The position numbers were made by a program, and so were the translations under genes. 64,000 nucleotides of DNA from Cinclus cinclus. Taxonomy: Eukaryota > Chordata > Aves > Passeriformes > Cinclidae. This document shows, piece after piece, positions 48,911 through 60,707 of the stretch (position 1 is the stretch's first letter; each line of letters opens with the position of its first letter). The stretch lies in NCBI RefSeq assembly GCF_963662255.1, contig NC_085067.1:4802428-4866427 (forward strand), given 5' to 3'. Under the pieces are notes generated by a model. That model did no database searches. It was not told where the DNA came from and saw nothing but the letters and a program-made list of their open reading frames with translations.

Positions 48911-49374
48911 GGTGGGAACAGAGGCTGTTGTGTAAGTTCTGTGTGTGGGATGGAAGCAAATGTTTGAGTTGCTTTTGTGTGAGATGTGACTCTCCCCTGT
49001 GTGCTGCCCTGAGCATTATGAACATACAGTCATCCAGAGCACGTTGCCTTCTATTTTTAATACTGTGAGGCATTCTCCTTCTTGCCAGCGTGAAGTAGAA
49101 ATGGTTGGAAGGGGTGAGGCAAGAGCCTGGGAGGTGCAAACTTACAGTCTATTAAAGGGGGCACTGCAGAACTTGGAGGGCTCCAGCACAGGTCTGTCAG
49201 TGATGAGGGATTCAGAATCAACAACTGGTGTCAGGGTGGAAAACAGGATGGGGAACAATTCAGCATACACCAGATAATGTTTGCTTTCAGGACCCAGAAC
49301 TGCATTCCTCCTCTGGGGAAATTAGGAGTGTAGGCAGACAACTTTTCAAGGGAGAATACTTGGGCTTGCTGAGA
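48911..49374. other. Gap between convergent SMYD4 and SERPINF1 3' ends
   Basis: About 0.46 kb with no exon, repeat or other feature that I can recognise. It separates two tail-to-tail genes. Confidence 0.6.
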
Positions 49375-49391
49375 TTAATAGCAAAAGCTCT

Positions 49392-49397
49392 TTTATT
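49392..49397 (-). other. Likely SERPINF1 polyadenylation signal
   Basis: TTTATT on the plus strand reads AATAAA on the gene strand, about 125 nt past the stop codon. It gives a short 3' UTR. Confidence 0.7.
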
Positions 49398-49518
49398 GCA
49401 GCATGAAGGCATAAGATTTGCAAGTTGTGTCTTTGTGCAGCAGAGCAGGGAGCCAGTATCCCTCCCAATATCACCCTTTCCATTTGGGCCCTACCATTGC
49501 AGATTATTGTGAAGGGAT

Positions 49519-49778
49519 CTAAACAGCCCTGGGATCCAGGATCTTGCCAATGAAGAGGAGGGTTCCAGTGGTATCATCCCTCAGCACAAGAAGGAAAGGT
49601 CTGTCCACATGGTATTCTATGGGGAAGGTCAGACGAGCAGCATTGGCCCCAGGGTTTGGTGTGGATCTTTCCCCATCCTCACTAAGCTCCAGCATTGCCT
49701 TGTGTTGCACATGAGATAATCTCAGAGGTTTGGCAGAAATCTTGGAGAAATCAGGTGATGTGAAAAGTGATTGGAGCC
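49519..49778 (-). CDS. SERPINF1: SERPINF1 exon 8 (terminal)
   Basis: Residues 330-415 and the TAG stop. Covers the reactive loop and the C-terminal strands [13 protein letters not shown] and [11 protein letters not shown]. Confidence 0.97.
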
Positions 49779-52700
49779 CTGGAGAAAAGAGAGAAAGTTC
49801 CATTAGCTGAAGGCATGGATTGCAGAAGGGGGAGCAGCACCAAGGTGTGATCCATGGGGGCAGGGAGCTGCTTGGGCAGAGTTTTTGGGGGAATGGGGAG
49901 AAGCAGCTTCCATCTCCTGGTACTGAGCTTCATCCACAATCTCAGCAGCACTGTATGAGCTTGGTGGAGGGATGTGATAAAAAGCTGAGAGGTCCTGGAT
50001 TAAGGTGATTTGGTTGCTGGTGAAATCTCCACAACCATAACTACCAACACACCAGCTTCATATTCTAAGAGCAGGAAGCAAATTGACCACTGCTTTAAGC
50101 CCTGGCAGCCTGCAAAGGGGGTGTGATGCACATACTTGTCTCCTTTAGTGTGCTGTCAAGTGCCTCTTCGTGGTTCAGCTTTAGTTTTGGCAGGCTTAGC
50201 ACAGCATGGACTGTCTTCAGCTCCTTGTCCACATCGTGGACAAACTCAGAAGTGAGGCTTTCCTCAATCAGAGTCATGTTCTGGGTCACCTTTGTGGGCA
50301 GGAAGAACATGGCACTGATTCCCTCTGTCAGGGGCAGCTGGGCAATCTGCAAGGCCAGAAATAAGAGAGAGATAAGAAAGGGTCACATCAATAATAAACA
50401 GTTTTACCCACCCTGTGCCTGATTCTCAGGTTGGAATATCAACCTTTTCAGTGAACATTTGATCTTTATCCCTGTTTGCTTTTATCTGACATGATGCTTC
50501 CTGACACTTCTGGCTTTTTCACCAGGCTTTCATCCATCCTTGCTGCACTCTTTCTGCTATGGAAGTGCTCTCTCGCCTGCTGAATCCTGCATCACTGCTT
50601 TGGAGAATTCTCATTGGAACACCTTTGAGCTCATGCTCCAGGGAAAGACTGGTTGAAAGAGGTAGAGATGGAAAAGTTTTGAGAGGTGTGCCCTGCCCTT
50701 CTTGCTCAACTTCAAGTCAAGCAATACAAGCTGGTAGGCCCTGGGCATAATTTAAATTTTGGATCGCTTGTGACATAGCCTGGGTAGAAGCAGGATATCC
50801 TAAGAATCAACACACCACCTTTCAAAATAGGGATTGCAAAAGTAGCTGATGAGAGGAGCAATGCTGGAATGGGTTAACAGGTAGGTGTAGCTGAACCTGC
50901 TCCTCAGTAGGTTTAGGAGATCTTAGGCAATATTTGCTGTCGGACCTTGCAGTTGAGTTCTGAGTCAAAACCATATCTCAGGATGGCTTTGGGTTCTGAC
51001 ATCATGGACACCTTCACAGTTCTGTCCTCATCCAGGTGGAAGTCCTTCAGGGCAGTCTTCTTGGTGTCAAACTTGGTTTTCCACGTCCCTGTTTTTTAAG
51101 AGAGAAAATGGAGGATTTTTCTGGAATAATAGCATATGAAACCAAGCTTATGCCTGGTGCTGAATAATTTCCTGCTTTAATATACAGTATTTGTGCATTA
51201 AGGAATTGAGGCATAACAGGGATAGAAATAGATTGATTGGAGCTACTGATTTACTGCCATCCTTGGCCCCTCCTTTTCATCTGAGAATTGGCTAAATGGC
51301 AAATAAATAATCAAGCCAGTGTGTGGGTGGAGTAGCCATTGGGAAGTTGATGTCTACTTATGTAATTACAAAACTATTTTAAAGGGTAACAGTTGTGTCA
51401 ATGGATATAAAGTGCTTCTATCCCCACCCTTTATTTTGCTCCTTGTCTCTAAGCAATAATTCTCCAGGACACTGGCTTACAGAGTGTTTAAGAACAGCTC
51501 TCTAGTATCATACTGTTCCTTCTACAGTGGTAAGAAGGCTCAGAACATTCTAAGCTGCTCCTTCCCTAAATGGTAATATCCCATCTCTGAATGGGTTTTG
51601 TGAGCTTAAACTTCCTTCTCTGACTCTTACTGCAAACAGGTCAAGATTCAGCTTCCCAAGAGTAATAATTCCTCCCTCAGGACTAGTCTTGTTCAGGTGG
51701 GGTTTTTTGTTTTTTCTTTTTTTCCTTATTTACTAAACATTCTCAAACACTTTCTTCTCACGGTCTCTGTTTGACAATCTGTTTGCTTTATTGGAAGTGA
51801 GAGCATTCCTTCACATTTCCTTCACATCTAACATGTGCTTAATGGACTTTGTTTATGTCCAAGCACACAACCCTCTTACCCTTGAAGAAGGCAGCCCCAG
51901 CAAGGAGAATGCTGACATCTGTGGGCATGTCCTTCATGAACCTCATAATCCTTCCCTTTGTCTGCTGTCGGACCCAGTTGTTGATTTCTTGGAGGTCCAG
52001 CTGGGTGTTGCCACTCAGTGCCCTCAGTCTCATCTTGTAGGACTTCTCGAGCTGGCTGTGAAATCCAGGCCTTGCCCTGAGTCCTGGGGAATAAAAACAT
52101 GGATATTGCAGCTAGCTCCCTTATCCAAACAATCTCAAGGCAGCAGGTGGCAATCCAAAGCCCAGCAGCGGGTCTCTCATAAAATATCTGTGCCTGTTTG
52201 TCTACAGAAACCTGCTTTGAAGAGGAATATCTGAAAGCACATTAAGGAAACTGATCCAAATCCTACAGCCACCTGTGCTGGAACATGGGATAAGTCTCTT
52301 CTGAAAACTGAAAAAAGGAGATAAGAACTGAAGGCTTGGACACAGCCATTCCTACATCAGCCTTTCTTCTTTCCCCAGCTTGCTTTCTGAGTACAGCTTA
52401 CTCAACCTATTGGATTCTTGGAACCAGCAGGTTCCAAAAGATAGCTCTTAGCATTCTCAGCAGATGTTTATTGCATGCCAGAAGCCGACATTTCAAATAG
52501 TTCTGCAAGGAATTAAACAAAGGAATATGGCTGAGTGTTATCACAAATAGAAAATATGATCTGTGGTTCCTGGAAGCCAGCAACACCTGCCAGACAGCCT
52601 GGAGTGAAGGCAAAATTATCAGCAAGTTTCTTTTAGGTCTTCCGTGAGTTAACTGTTCTGTCCCCAATATCATTGTGTGCATGTCTGGTCTTTTATTTAA

Positions 52701-53769
52701 GTGCACACAGACTTTCCAGGCTTTTTCTGGAACAGCAAGAGCATTCCATGCCCTGTCTGCATCCTGGCTCAGCAGGATGTCAGAGCCAGAGCTGTTAGTG
52801 CTGTGTTACTTGGTGTGTTTTGATATATATACACACCCCAAAATAACTACTCCTGACAGCTTTTTAGGTAAAATTTTATAGAGGGGAAGAAGGACTTTTA
52901 CTTTTCTCCAGGATGATCCGGGAGGCACTTTTCATGCTCTTCTCTGGCCCAGTCACACTGCTCAGGAGGTCCTTGTAGGTGTCGTGCACCTCAGCCTTGT
53001 TGAGCAGATCGTAGAAGAGGGCACGAGAAATCACATTTTCAGTTCGTTCTCCAGCCCCTGCCAACGACCAGGAAAACATGAGGGAAGGGCTGCCAAGCCA
53101 GAGGGTGAGTGTGGAAATGGGGCAAAGAACTCACCAAGTGAGAGACCAGAAAGTGCAGTAGCCAGGCTGAAGGGAGACAGCAGCACGTTGGCCGTGGCTG
53201 TCCGGCTGGACTGCTGGCGGTACAGGTCATAGCCAAAGTTGGAGACTGCAGCTGCCAGCTTGTTCACAGGGCTCTTGTAGAATGGATCTTCCTCTTCCTC
53301 ACCAGTGGCTCCATCAGCTGTGGCAGAGTTCTGGCAGGTCCAGGGAGTGCTTTGGTTAGATTTGCAGGTGTGGTAAACACTTCATAGGCAAACAACTACA
53401 GATACTCTTCTCTGACCTACAGAAATATCGACTTAATTTTATAGAGAGTGTAGGAACAGTTATTTTAATGCCAAAGACAGCACTGAGTTTAAAATTCTGC
53501 CTCCTGGTCATCCCCTGATGTAACTACTGTGGTTTTATCCAGGTACAGCAGGAGTTAGTCTCATTATGTTGCTAAATAAAATCCCAGTAATTTAGAAGGG
53601 TAGTGTTTAATCCTTTGGTAAGAATCTCTAAAATTAAATTACCTGCTCCACACCTCTCCCCCTCATTCTCAGCATATTGTCTCCTACTCACCTGCTCAGT
53701 AGCTGAGTTCTGGGTTCTGGTTGGGACAGTTAAGAGACCCAGGAAAAGGAGAACCACTGCAATCTGCAT
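49519..53769 (-). CDS. SERPINF1: Pigment epithelium-derived factor, serpin F1 (complete coding region, 7 exons)
   Basis: PEDF is a secreted, non-inhibitory serpin with anti-angiogenic and neurotrophic activity that acts outside the cell and binds collagen, heparin and cell receptors. The seven coding exons join to 1248 nt, or 415 residues (human 418). Order: signal peptide (about 1-19, [13 protein letters not shown]); an acidic stretch ([10 protein letters not shown]); the conserved [18 protein letters not shown], which is part of the human anti-angiogenic 34-mer; then the serpin core. The single N-glycosylation sequon NMT at 282 matches the human site. The reactive loop ([16 protein letters not shown]) is charged and proline-bearing rather than Ala/Thr-rich, which agrees with non-inhibitory behaviour. 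It ends [12 protein letters not shown] 5' non-coding exon lies upstream (candidate at 56150-56220). SERPINF2 lies next to it in tandem. Confidence 0.98.
50136..50346 (-). CDS. SERPINF1: SERPINF1 exon 7
   Basis: Residues 260-329, with [22 protein letters not shown] (glycosylated Asn282) and LPKLKLNHE. Confidence 0.97.
50946..51088 (-). CDS. SERPINF1: SERPINF1 exon 6
   Basis: Residues 212-259, 143 bp ([11 protein letters not shown], then [12 protein letters not shown]). The donor GTCCGA departs from consensus. Same length as the matching SERPINF2 exon. Confidence 0.95.
51880..52083 (-). CDS. SERPINF1: SERPINF1 exon 5
   Basis: Residues 144-211, 204 bp, including [16 protein letters not shown] and [11 protein letters not shown]. 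Same length as the matching SERPINF2 exon. Confidence 0.97.
52902..53057 (-). CDS. SERPINF1: SERPINF1 exon 4
   Basis: Residues 92-143 ([16 protein letters not shown], then SASRIILEK). It is separated from exon 3 by only 77 bp. The donor AAAA|GTAAAA is weaker than consensus. Confidence 0.95.
53135..53330 (-). CDS. SERPINF1: SERPINF1 exon 3
   Basis: Residues 27-91: the acidic segment and the start of the serpin fold through [19 protein letters not shown]. Phase 0 in, phase 1 out. Confidence 0.97.
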
Positions 53770-53777
53770 GCCTGGAC
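53692..53777 (-). CDS. SERPINF1: SERPINF1 exon 2 (first coding exon)
   Basis: Eight bases of 5' UTR follow the acceptor CCCTGTAG; the ATG at 53769 then begins 26 codons covering the signal peptide and first mature residues. Donor GTGAGT. Confidence 0.93.
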
Positions 53778-56149
53778 CTACAGGGTAAGAACATGACAGA
53801 GAGAGTTAGAGCAATCAGGAAAATACATTTCTACCACATCTATTCACTGTACCTGGCTGTGACAGAAGCTGCAGTGACAGATGCTGCTGCTTGTCCTTCC
53901 AGTTGTGAGACACACACCTGATCTGAGCCAGGTTTCCTTCTCTAGTTGGAAATATTCAACCAGAATGGCCCCAGTGACTTTAAAATTGGGCAAGCACACG
54001 TTGTGGGTGTGCCTGAGCACAAAAGCAGATGTGTGTGGCCCCAGCCACACTGCTGCTGGCAGTTACTGAGTGCCAAGGTCCAGAAAAGCACCAAATGATT
54101 ACTTTTGAGTCTTAGGCTTCATTTATAAAAAGTACCAAATCCATATTGTTGAATAGGGCAGAAGGCAACACTGACTGGTTGCTGCTTTGATATACAAATT
54201 ACCTGCCTCAGGCAGCAGTTTGCTGTTTCTTGTGTCTACATGTACCTGCGTCCATCCTTTGCTTCATATTTGCAATCTGATGAAGTAAAATAGAAGAGCT
54301 TTCTTAAAAGACAATAAGGAAACCTAGAGAAGTGAAAGGCAGAGCTTGGCTTATTTGACATTTTTAATGGAGGTGGGAGAAAAGCTCCAAACTCCCCAAG
54401 TCTGCTCTTTCTGTGGAATCCACTTTTTATCACTCCAGTACTGGGATGAGTGGCCCTTCCAGACAGATCTGTCTGGTCCAGAGGGCACTGAGTAACCCAG
54501 GGCTTTGCTGTGGGTAAACCAGAGCTACTGAAACGTCCTGCCCCCGAGAACAGACGCCACTGAGGCTGGTCTGAAGCAATGTTTAGATAGATTCCCAGAA
54601 ATTAAAGGAAGAGGGTTGTATTTAACTAACCCCTGTCATCCAGGCAACTAGAGAAATCAGAGGAAGAACATGTGTTTCACATTAACTTCAGCTACAAAGA
54701 AAACACGCCTGCTGCTAGAAATACACGTGGCTACAACAGCCCCAGCTCAAGCCCCTGTTCAGGCAGAGTAAGAGGCAGTTTGCTGTTTCTGTTCCCTGCC
54801 TTTTCTTCTGGAGGCAGCTCCCCCTTGGAGAAAAAAGCATCACAGGGGAGGTTTTAAGCTCTCATCAGTGTTCAGCCAGTGTAACAGAAGTGGTACCCTC
54901 TTTCCCCTTCTTTCCCCCTTGCATCCTGCGACCTGCTGCCATCCCAGCTGCAGAATAGGTGAGGTTTCTGCTGCAGAAGATGTGCATCAAGAGGATTTAC
55001 TGTTTGGTGTGTCTGGTGGTGTGATAGTGGATATGATGCTGGGATTGCTCCTATCATTCCAGAGATTTACAATGACCAGGCACCACACTGGAAGAGAGAT
55101 GACAGAAGTCCTGCATGAGTCTAAATCTGACAGGCCTTAGCAAGGGCTCTGTGAAGATGCCTGTACCAAGCTGCACTCCTGCATGCTGAGAGGAAGAAGT
55201 TTGGCCCAGTCTAGCTTAGAGCTGAAGCTTTTCCATGGAGCATAACCTTTTCTCTGAAGAAAAAGAAAATAATCTCAACACAACCTCTGCTTCCAGCTAC
55301 ACTGAGCTCCTGGGAGCATGGGAGCAGAGAATGGTTTTGCAGATTGTATTGTTTTTGCCAGTACTGTCACCAGCTTCATATTTCTCAGGCTTCGCCAAAA
55401 AGCAATTTCCATTTTAAAAAGACAAAGCCTTTTGCGTTTGAATTGGCCTGAACATCTGGATTCTATTTGTATTTCTCTTAGCACACAGCCAGAAATGCAG
55501 AGAAAAGAATTTGGTTGGATCAGAGGTGGGATGGTTTCAGGCATGATATTAAAACCTGTGGCTGCCTTGAAGGAGGAGAGGAGTAACAGCGAGTAATGGC
55601 ACAGTCAAAAGGTATAGGAAGAAAACCTTGAGAAATGAGCTGAGAAGGAACTTTGTGTCTGGGACTTGTTGATTTGTGAAGGCCTGCAGGTGCAAAGGAA
55701 ATATTTTACTATCCACATACAGTGGTATAAGTCTCTCACATAATTTTTAAACACTTCTGACTTTAGAGGTGCTGTGAAACAAGACCCATGAGTGCAGACT
55801 GCTCTGCTTGTTGCACAGCACCAGCTCCTGGAGCATCCTGCAACCACCAGCTCCAGAGGACTTGACTACCACACCATCACAGACTAAAAACGTGTTCCCA
55901 GCTGCAAGGCAGATGTTTGAAAGGCAGAAAACCCACCCCAGTTCCCGAGCACAGCTCAGCCTCGGGGGCAAAGCTGATGCTGATGGCTCCGGATCCCAGG
56001 TGAGGTCTCTTGGTGGGAATCCCACCTGCAGGAGAACCGTTCTTCCCATTTCCCATGTCCTCTGAGAGCTACCCAGCCTCAGCCCCTGCCCTGTGCTCCC
56101 CTGGCCGCTGGCAGTGGCACAGGCGAGCTGTCCCTGAGCTGTCCCTTAC
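53778..56149 (-). other. Presumed SERPINF1 intron 1
   Basis: About 2.4 kb with no recognisable coding exon or mobile element. It turns GC-richer beyond about 55850, approaching the candidate first exon. Confidence 0.5.
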
Positions 56150-56220
56150 CTGGGGCTCCTCTCGGCCGCTGCTGTCCGGGCTCCCAGCGGGTGCGAGGCG
56201 AGGACAGTGCGGGTTTGGTG
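56150..56220 (-). promoter_or_regulatory. Candidate non-coding exon 1 and promoter of SERPINF1
   Basis: On the minus strand a GC-rich block ends GAGCCCCAG and is followed by a strong donor GTAAGG. Its ending resembles the GCCCCAG end of human SERPINF1 exon 1. The upstream boundary is a guess. Transcript data would be needed to fix it; another first exon within the 53.8-56.4 kb interval is possible. Confidence 0.4.
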
Positions 56221-59094
56221 CAGCCACATCTGCTTTTTGCTGCTTCCCCCAGCCCAGCCTTCGGCAGGCTTCAGGTTACAGCTTCCCAGGGCTCTCTTAA
56301 AGTGCTCTGCTCCAATTTTCTGCCGCTGCCACCCTCGCCCTGAATTGCAAAAATTTTTCTACCCTTTTTCCCCCCTCCCAAAACAAAGCCCGTGCTAAGG
56401 ACAGTCTGGTGGGTAAAGCACAGGTAGGAGGAAAGGCAAACCCTCCCTGCCCTGTTTGAGCAAGTCTTTTATCCCAGCAGTTCTGCCTTAGGTCACATCA
56501 GGGAATTCCATCTGTCTCAGAGGTATGGTTAATGCAGTAGTGTTTAATGGATTTATAGATTTATGTCCAAGATTTAATGGAGAGACTGTGGAAACAGGAT
56601 TCTGTTGTTTGAGGCAGTTAAGATGCTGGGAACTGCTTGTATCCAGGGGTAGTTACTAGTTAACAAGAAATCATTAACTGGCTTAAAGTTTTTTGGCTGA
56701 AAAGAAAGAGGCTAGAAAGCCTAGGACTTGTTAAAAAAGAAGATGAATTAAGAGAATCTTGTAGAAGCTTTCAGAATAATAAATGACATGGAGAAAGGAA
56801 AGGGACAGAGGAATTCCATTATTACTTTCCACAGAAGGTTCAAGGGGAGCACCTACCCGTGCACATTTAAATCAAGGGAGTGTATTTTTAAACAAGTATT
56901 AAATTGTCAAACTAATGAGTTTTATCTATATGAGTTACATCTATAACTAGATACTGCAGAAGATTAAAGATAAATAGATTTGAGGGTAAAAAACCCAACC
57001 CAAACCAAATTAGTGGAAGAAAGGTCCCCTGCAGGCTACCAATGGCCAGCTGGGCAATACAGCCATAGAACAGTGGGTTTTCCTTTGTCCCTTTTATTTA
57101 TTTTTTTTTTCCCTCAGCCATGGTTACTGGAAGGACCAGCATACTGGGCTAACTGGACATGCAGCTAACCAGATCCAGCTGTTTTTCCATTTGGAAATGC
57201 TGGAAAGGCAGTGATGTCAGGGCCCCCAGTCTGGGACATGTCTTTGGGCTCGCTGCCAGCAGGTAATGAGGAGCTCCTCCCGTGTGAGCACTGAGCTCAT
57301 CCAATCCCTCAGCAAAGGGGGAAGGATGGGCTCAGAGATGCATTAGCTGCTGGTTTTGTGAGCCAGGAAAGCAGATCAGGTGTGCCCTGTGATTAGTCAG
57401 TGCTTCAAAGGCCACCCCTCCTAACAAGAGGTGTAGCAGCTCTGCTTTCAGCTGCTTCTCAGCTTGCTCTGTGCAAAATCATCTGCAGAGAAAAAAAACT
57501 GTACTTGTTATTCTTCCATTCTCAGCCCAGGAATGGGGGTGTTGGCTGTGGAGATGTTTTCTGGTGGTTTTTCATCTCTTTGTGATGCCTTGTTTGTGGT
57601 GTTAAAATGCTCTTTATGAAAGGACCACTGGAGAAGTTTTTATGGTTTGTCTCTCTCTTCAAATGAAAATCCATCTGTTTAAATACAGGTTTGGTTTTAA
57701 AACCATTTAAATCAGAGTGGTAGTTTCATAGAATGTTATTACAGACCAAAGCCAGCTTTATTCTTGTAGGTGAAGGGCATCCCTGAAATGGTGCATTAAA
57801 CTCATCTAACAAAATCAGTTTTGTTAAATCAATACAAACATTTTCCTGTTGTTCTGGTTTGGTTTCAGTATGTTCTCTGACAGGGTTCACCTCTGCTGTG
57901 GAAGTAGTGGTGATTTGAATTTGCTCTAGGTAAGGAAAAAAGTACATCTAATATTAAAGAAACTGGGACTTATTTGATATTCTGAGCCAGTGGTGCAGAT
58001 GGATAGAGCAGACACCCTGTGCTAGTCATGCCTTTTCAGAATACAGCTCCGTCAAAATGAAAGCTTTAGCAATGCAAAGTGGAAACTCCTGAGCAGAAAC
58101 ATTAATATTACTTTGCATTTTACAAACTGCCTCTTCTGGAAAGTCAGTGGAGTGAAAAAGAGTCTTATGGTTGGTGTAACTGATAATTTGTTGAGCGAAG
58201 CACAGTCATGGAGGGCTGCTGTACTGTCAAATAAGATGAAATTAATAGTTTGACAAGAATAGCTTGGAGGAGGAGTGATGGCAGCAAGACAGAAAATAGG
58301 AAATAAGAACCAAGCTGTTCAGGAAACTAAGAACAAGGGAAAGAACTTTATAAAAGCGGGAGCTGGAGAGCAGAGGCGTGAAAAGGAAAACTTGAGCTTC
58401 AAATTTTGCAGCGGTTGCAGTGCAACAGGGTGGCATTCAGGGAGGTTACAGTAGCCAAAGACTTACCTAAGGCATGGAATGGTATTTCTGAATGCTAGGA
58501 ATGAATCTGTATAAATAAATAAGCTAAAATGTTCCCTGTGGGCTAGAGCTGTGCCCTCTAGTAAGAAAGGCTGAATTCTTGTGGGTTTACTTGTTAAAAT
58601 TGCAGGGCCCTGTAATTACAGCCTCTCTCTGAAGGGTTTGTGTCATTACCTTGGTTAGAGGGGTAGGCATTATCTTCGGCCATTCTTCTCCTTTTAGACT
58701 GGAAGAAATGCATAATTGGAGGTTGGAGCCAGGACTTTTTATTCCCCAAAGTCGCCTGCATCCCTGAAATTCATGGCTAGTGAGTCAGTCCTGCTCTTAT
58801 GCCAGCAGATGGTGCAGACTATTCAGGGACCGAGGCTCCCAGAAGCATTCTGCTCCTTCCTTTGAGGGAAGGCAGCCTTCCCAAGTGAGGAAAACACTAC
58901 CAGAAGGGTGGCCCTTGGGCTCTCTAACTCCTGCTCTGCAAGAACAGAGCACTATCCTTCAATCCAGCAGCTGAGGGGGTTTGGAAGCAGAAATTACTAC
59001 AGAAAGGAGGTGCTTTGTACAGAAGCACTCGTGTTAGGCACGTATTTTTAAGTGGTAGGATGGCTTGGTTGGGTAGATGGACCCCAAAATTCCT
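56221..59094. other. Intergenic spacer between SERPINF1 and SERPINF2
   Basis: No gene recognised. It contains a CTCF-core-like word at 58802-58812. Short open frames here, such as 57726-57947 on the minus strand, have no recognisable family. Confidence 0.5.
58802..58812 (+). promoter_or_regulatory. CTCF-core-like motif
   Basis: CCAGCAGATGG followed by TGC matches CCASYAGRKGG fully. It lies between SERPINF1 and SERPINF2. A chance match is possible. Confidence 0.3.
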
Positions 59095-59290
59095 TGATAG
59101 AATCATAAAATGGTTTAATTTGGAAGGAATATTAAAGATTATCTTGTTCCAACCCCCCCTGCCATGGGTAGAGACACTTTCCACTATCCCAGGTTGCTCC
59201 AAGCCTTGTCCACGCTGTCCTTGGACATTTCCAGGGATGGGGTAGCCACAGCTGCTCTGGACAATCTGTGCCAGGGCCTCATGGGCTTTT
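59095..59290 (-). mobile_element. CR1 LINE 3' end fragment
   Basis: The plus strand reads TAGAATCATAAAATGGTTTAATTTGG, then TTGTTCCAACC, CTGCCATGGGTAGAGACAC and TTTCCAGGGATGGGGTAGCC. This is the reverse complement of a fairly well preserved CR1 tail. Confidence 0.9.
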
Positions 59291-59999
59291 AGGGCACTGC
59301 TGCATTGGAACAAGAACCCATCTCAGGGACAATGATGGCTTCTGCTCCCCTCAACCAAAGGGAAGCTATAACAGGACATTGTCTTTTGCCAAAACAAAAG
59401 CAGTGACATTCAGCTACAGGTGTCAAAATCTCTCCTCCTTTCCCTGGAAGCTGTCCCAGCCATCCACAGCCATGGATACTGTGGAGCCAGGAGTATCCCA
59501 GAGAAGAACAAATCACAGATAACAGATGCCAGATCAGCACCTTTGACCCTCTGAGCAGATCCCAGCATTTGTCAGGTTTTACCCAAGAGAAAGGTTAAGG
59601 GCTGTTACATCCTTGCTTATCCCTGCATTGCTGCTCACAGGCCAAACACCCTCCTGACCCTGTGCCTCTGAGCTCATGCCCTAATTCAGGGGATTCTGCC
59701 ATCTCACATCTCTGATCCAGAGAGCATCCACCCCCTGCACACTTGGCAGGGGAGATACCCATAACTTGTTGGACTCGGTCCTTGGAGAGTCTACAGATTT
59801 GTAATTCACCTCATGGCCCCTGCTGTTCCCTGTGACAAGGTGTAGCAAAAAGCAGATCCTTTGTCAGAGCCCATCCTTTCTTTTCTTCTGTCATCCCCAG
59901 ATTTTTTTCCTCCCAATCTTTGCAATTACTAAATTTCTGCAACATTTCCTTTCTCTGCCGGGTCCTTCAATGCAACACTTTCAGGAAAATGTATTCTGC

Positions 60000-60012
60000 T
60001 TTATTCTTTATT
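60000..60012 (-). other. Possible SERPINF2 polyadenylation signals
   Basis: Two TTTATT words (60000-60005 and 60007-60012) read AATAAA on the gene strand, about 700 nt past the SERPINF2 stop. I saw no closer AATAAA, though a variant signal nearer the stop is possible. Confidence 0.4.
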
Positions 60013-60707
60013 ATTCTGCCAACATAAAAATTACTAAAAAACACTTTATAAAATATGCCTTGAAAAATCTAGCATTACCCAGCCTCTAGAGGAAGGGCTG
60101 GAGAGAAGGATCCAAAGTGAGGGGTTTCCTACTGCAGAGCCTCCTACATCAGATCCAAATAGGCAAGGAGTGGGTAAAGGGAATCTTTGAAAAGAGCCCA
60201 TGCTTGGAAGTGGCTGTGACTCATCCTAGAGAACTGGTTTCTAGTCCAGTTGCTCTGGAGGTCGTTGTCTAGGTGGGCACAGATGGTTTTCAGAGGAACA
60301 CTGAGGGATTCGTGTTCCCAGGAACTGCGGAAGGAAGAGCCACATTCGTACAGCCCTGGCTGATGTCCAAGCTGCCAGATGCTAATGATGATTCCAGGCT
60401 ACAGGGGACTCTAATAAGATCTTAATGAAGACTCTAATAACAGTCTGGGGACAAGAAAGTCTCCCTTCCATGACTGAGAGCCCTGGAAGGGAAATCCAGG
60501 CAGAACAAGCTTTTCAGGTTCAATGGAGAGGAGCCTCAGCCTGGAAAAGCTCGTCAGGGCTGGAATGGGCTATCCCAGGGCTGGTCTAGGGATCTGTAAA
60601 GGAAAACAGCAAGGAATTGCCCCCTGTGGCCTCAGAGAGGCAGAAGGCCTCTCTCAGCTGGCGCAGAGGGTCAGGCAGGAGTCCCAGAACATTCAGGCTC
60701 TGCCCTG

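Noticed and set aside
57726..57947. 73-codon minus-strand frame with a protein-like composition and a nearby AATAAA
   Set aside because: No recognisable family or splice partner. It ends in an ATTCTATG word reminiscent of a repeat tail, so it may be a decayed retroposon, but the evidence is too thin to call.
60515..60600. CR1-like wording (GGCTGGAATGGGCTATCCCAGGG) downstream of SERPINF2
   Set aside because: Only one short CR1-like phrase. The flanks do not continue as CR1, so it was not annotated.
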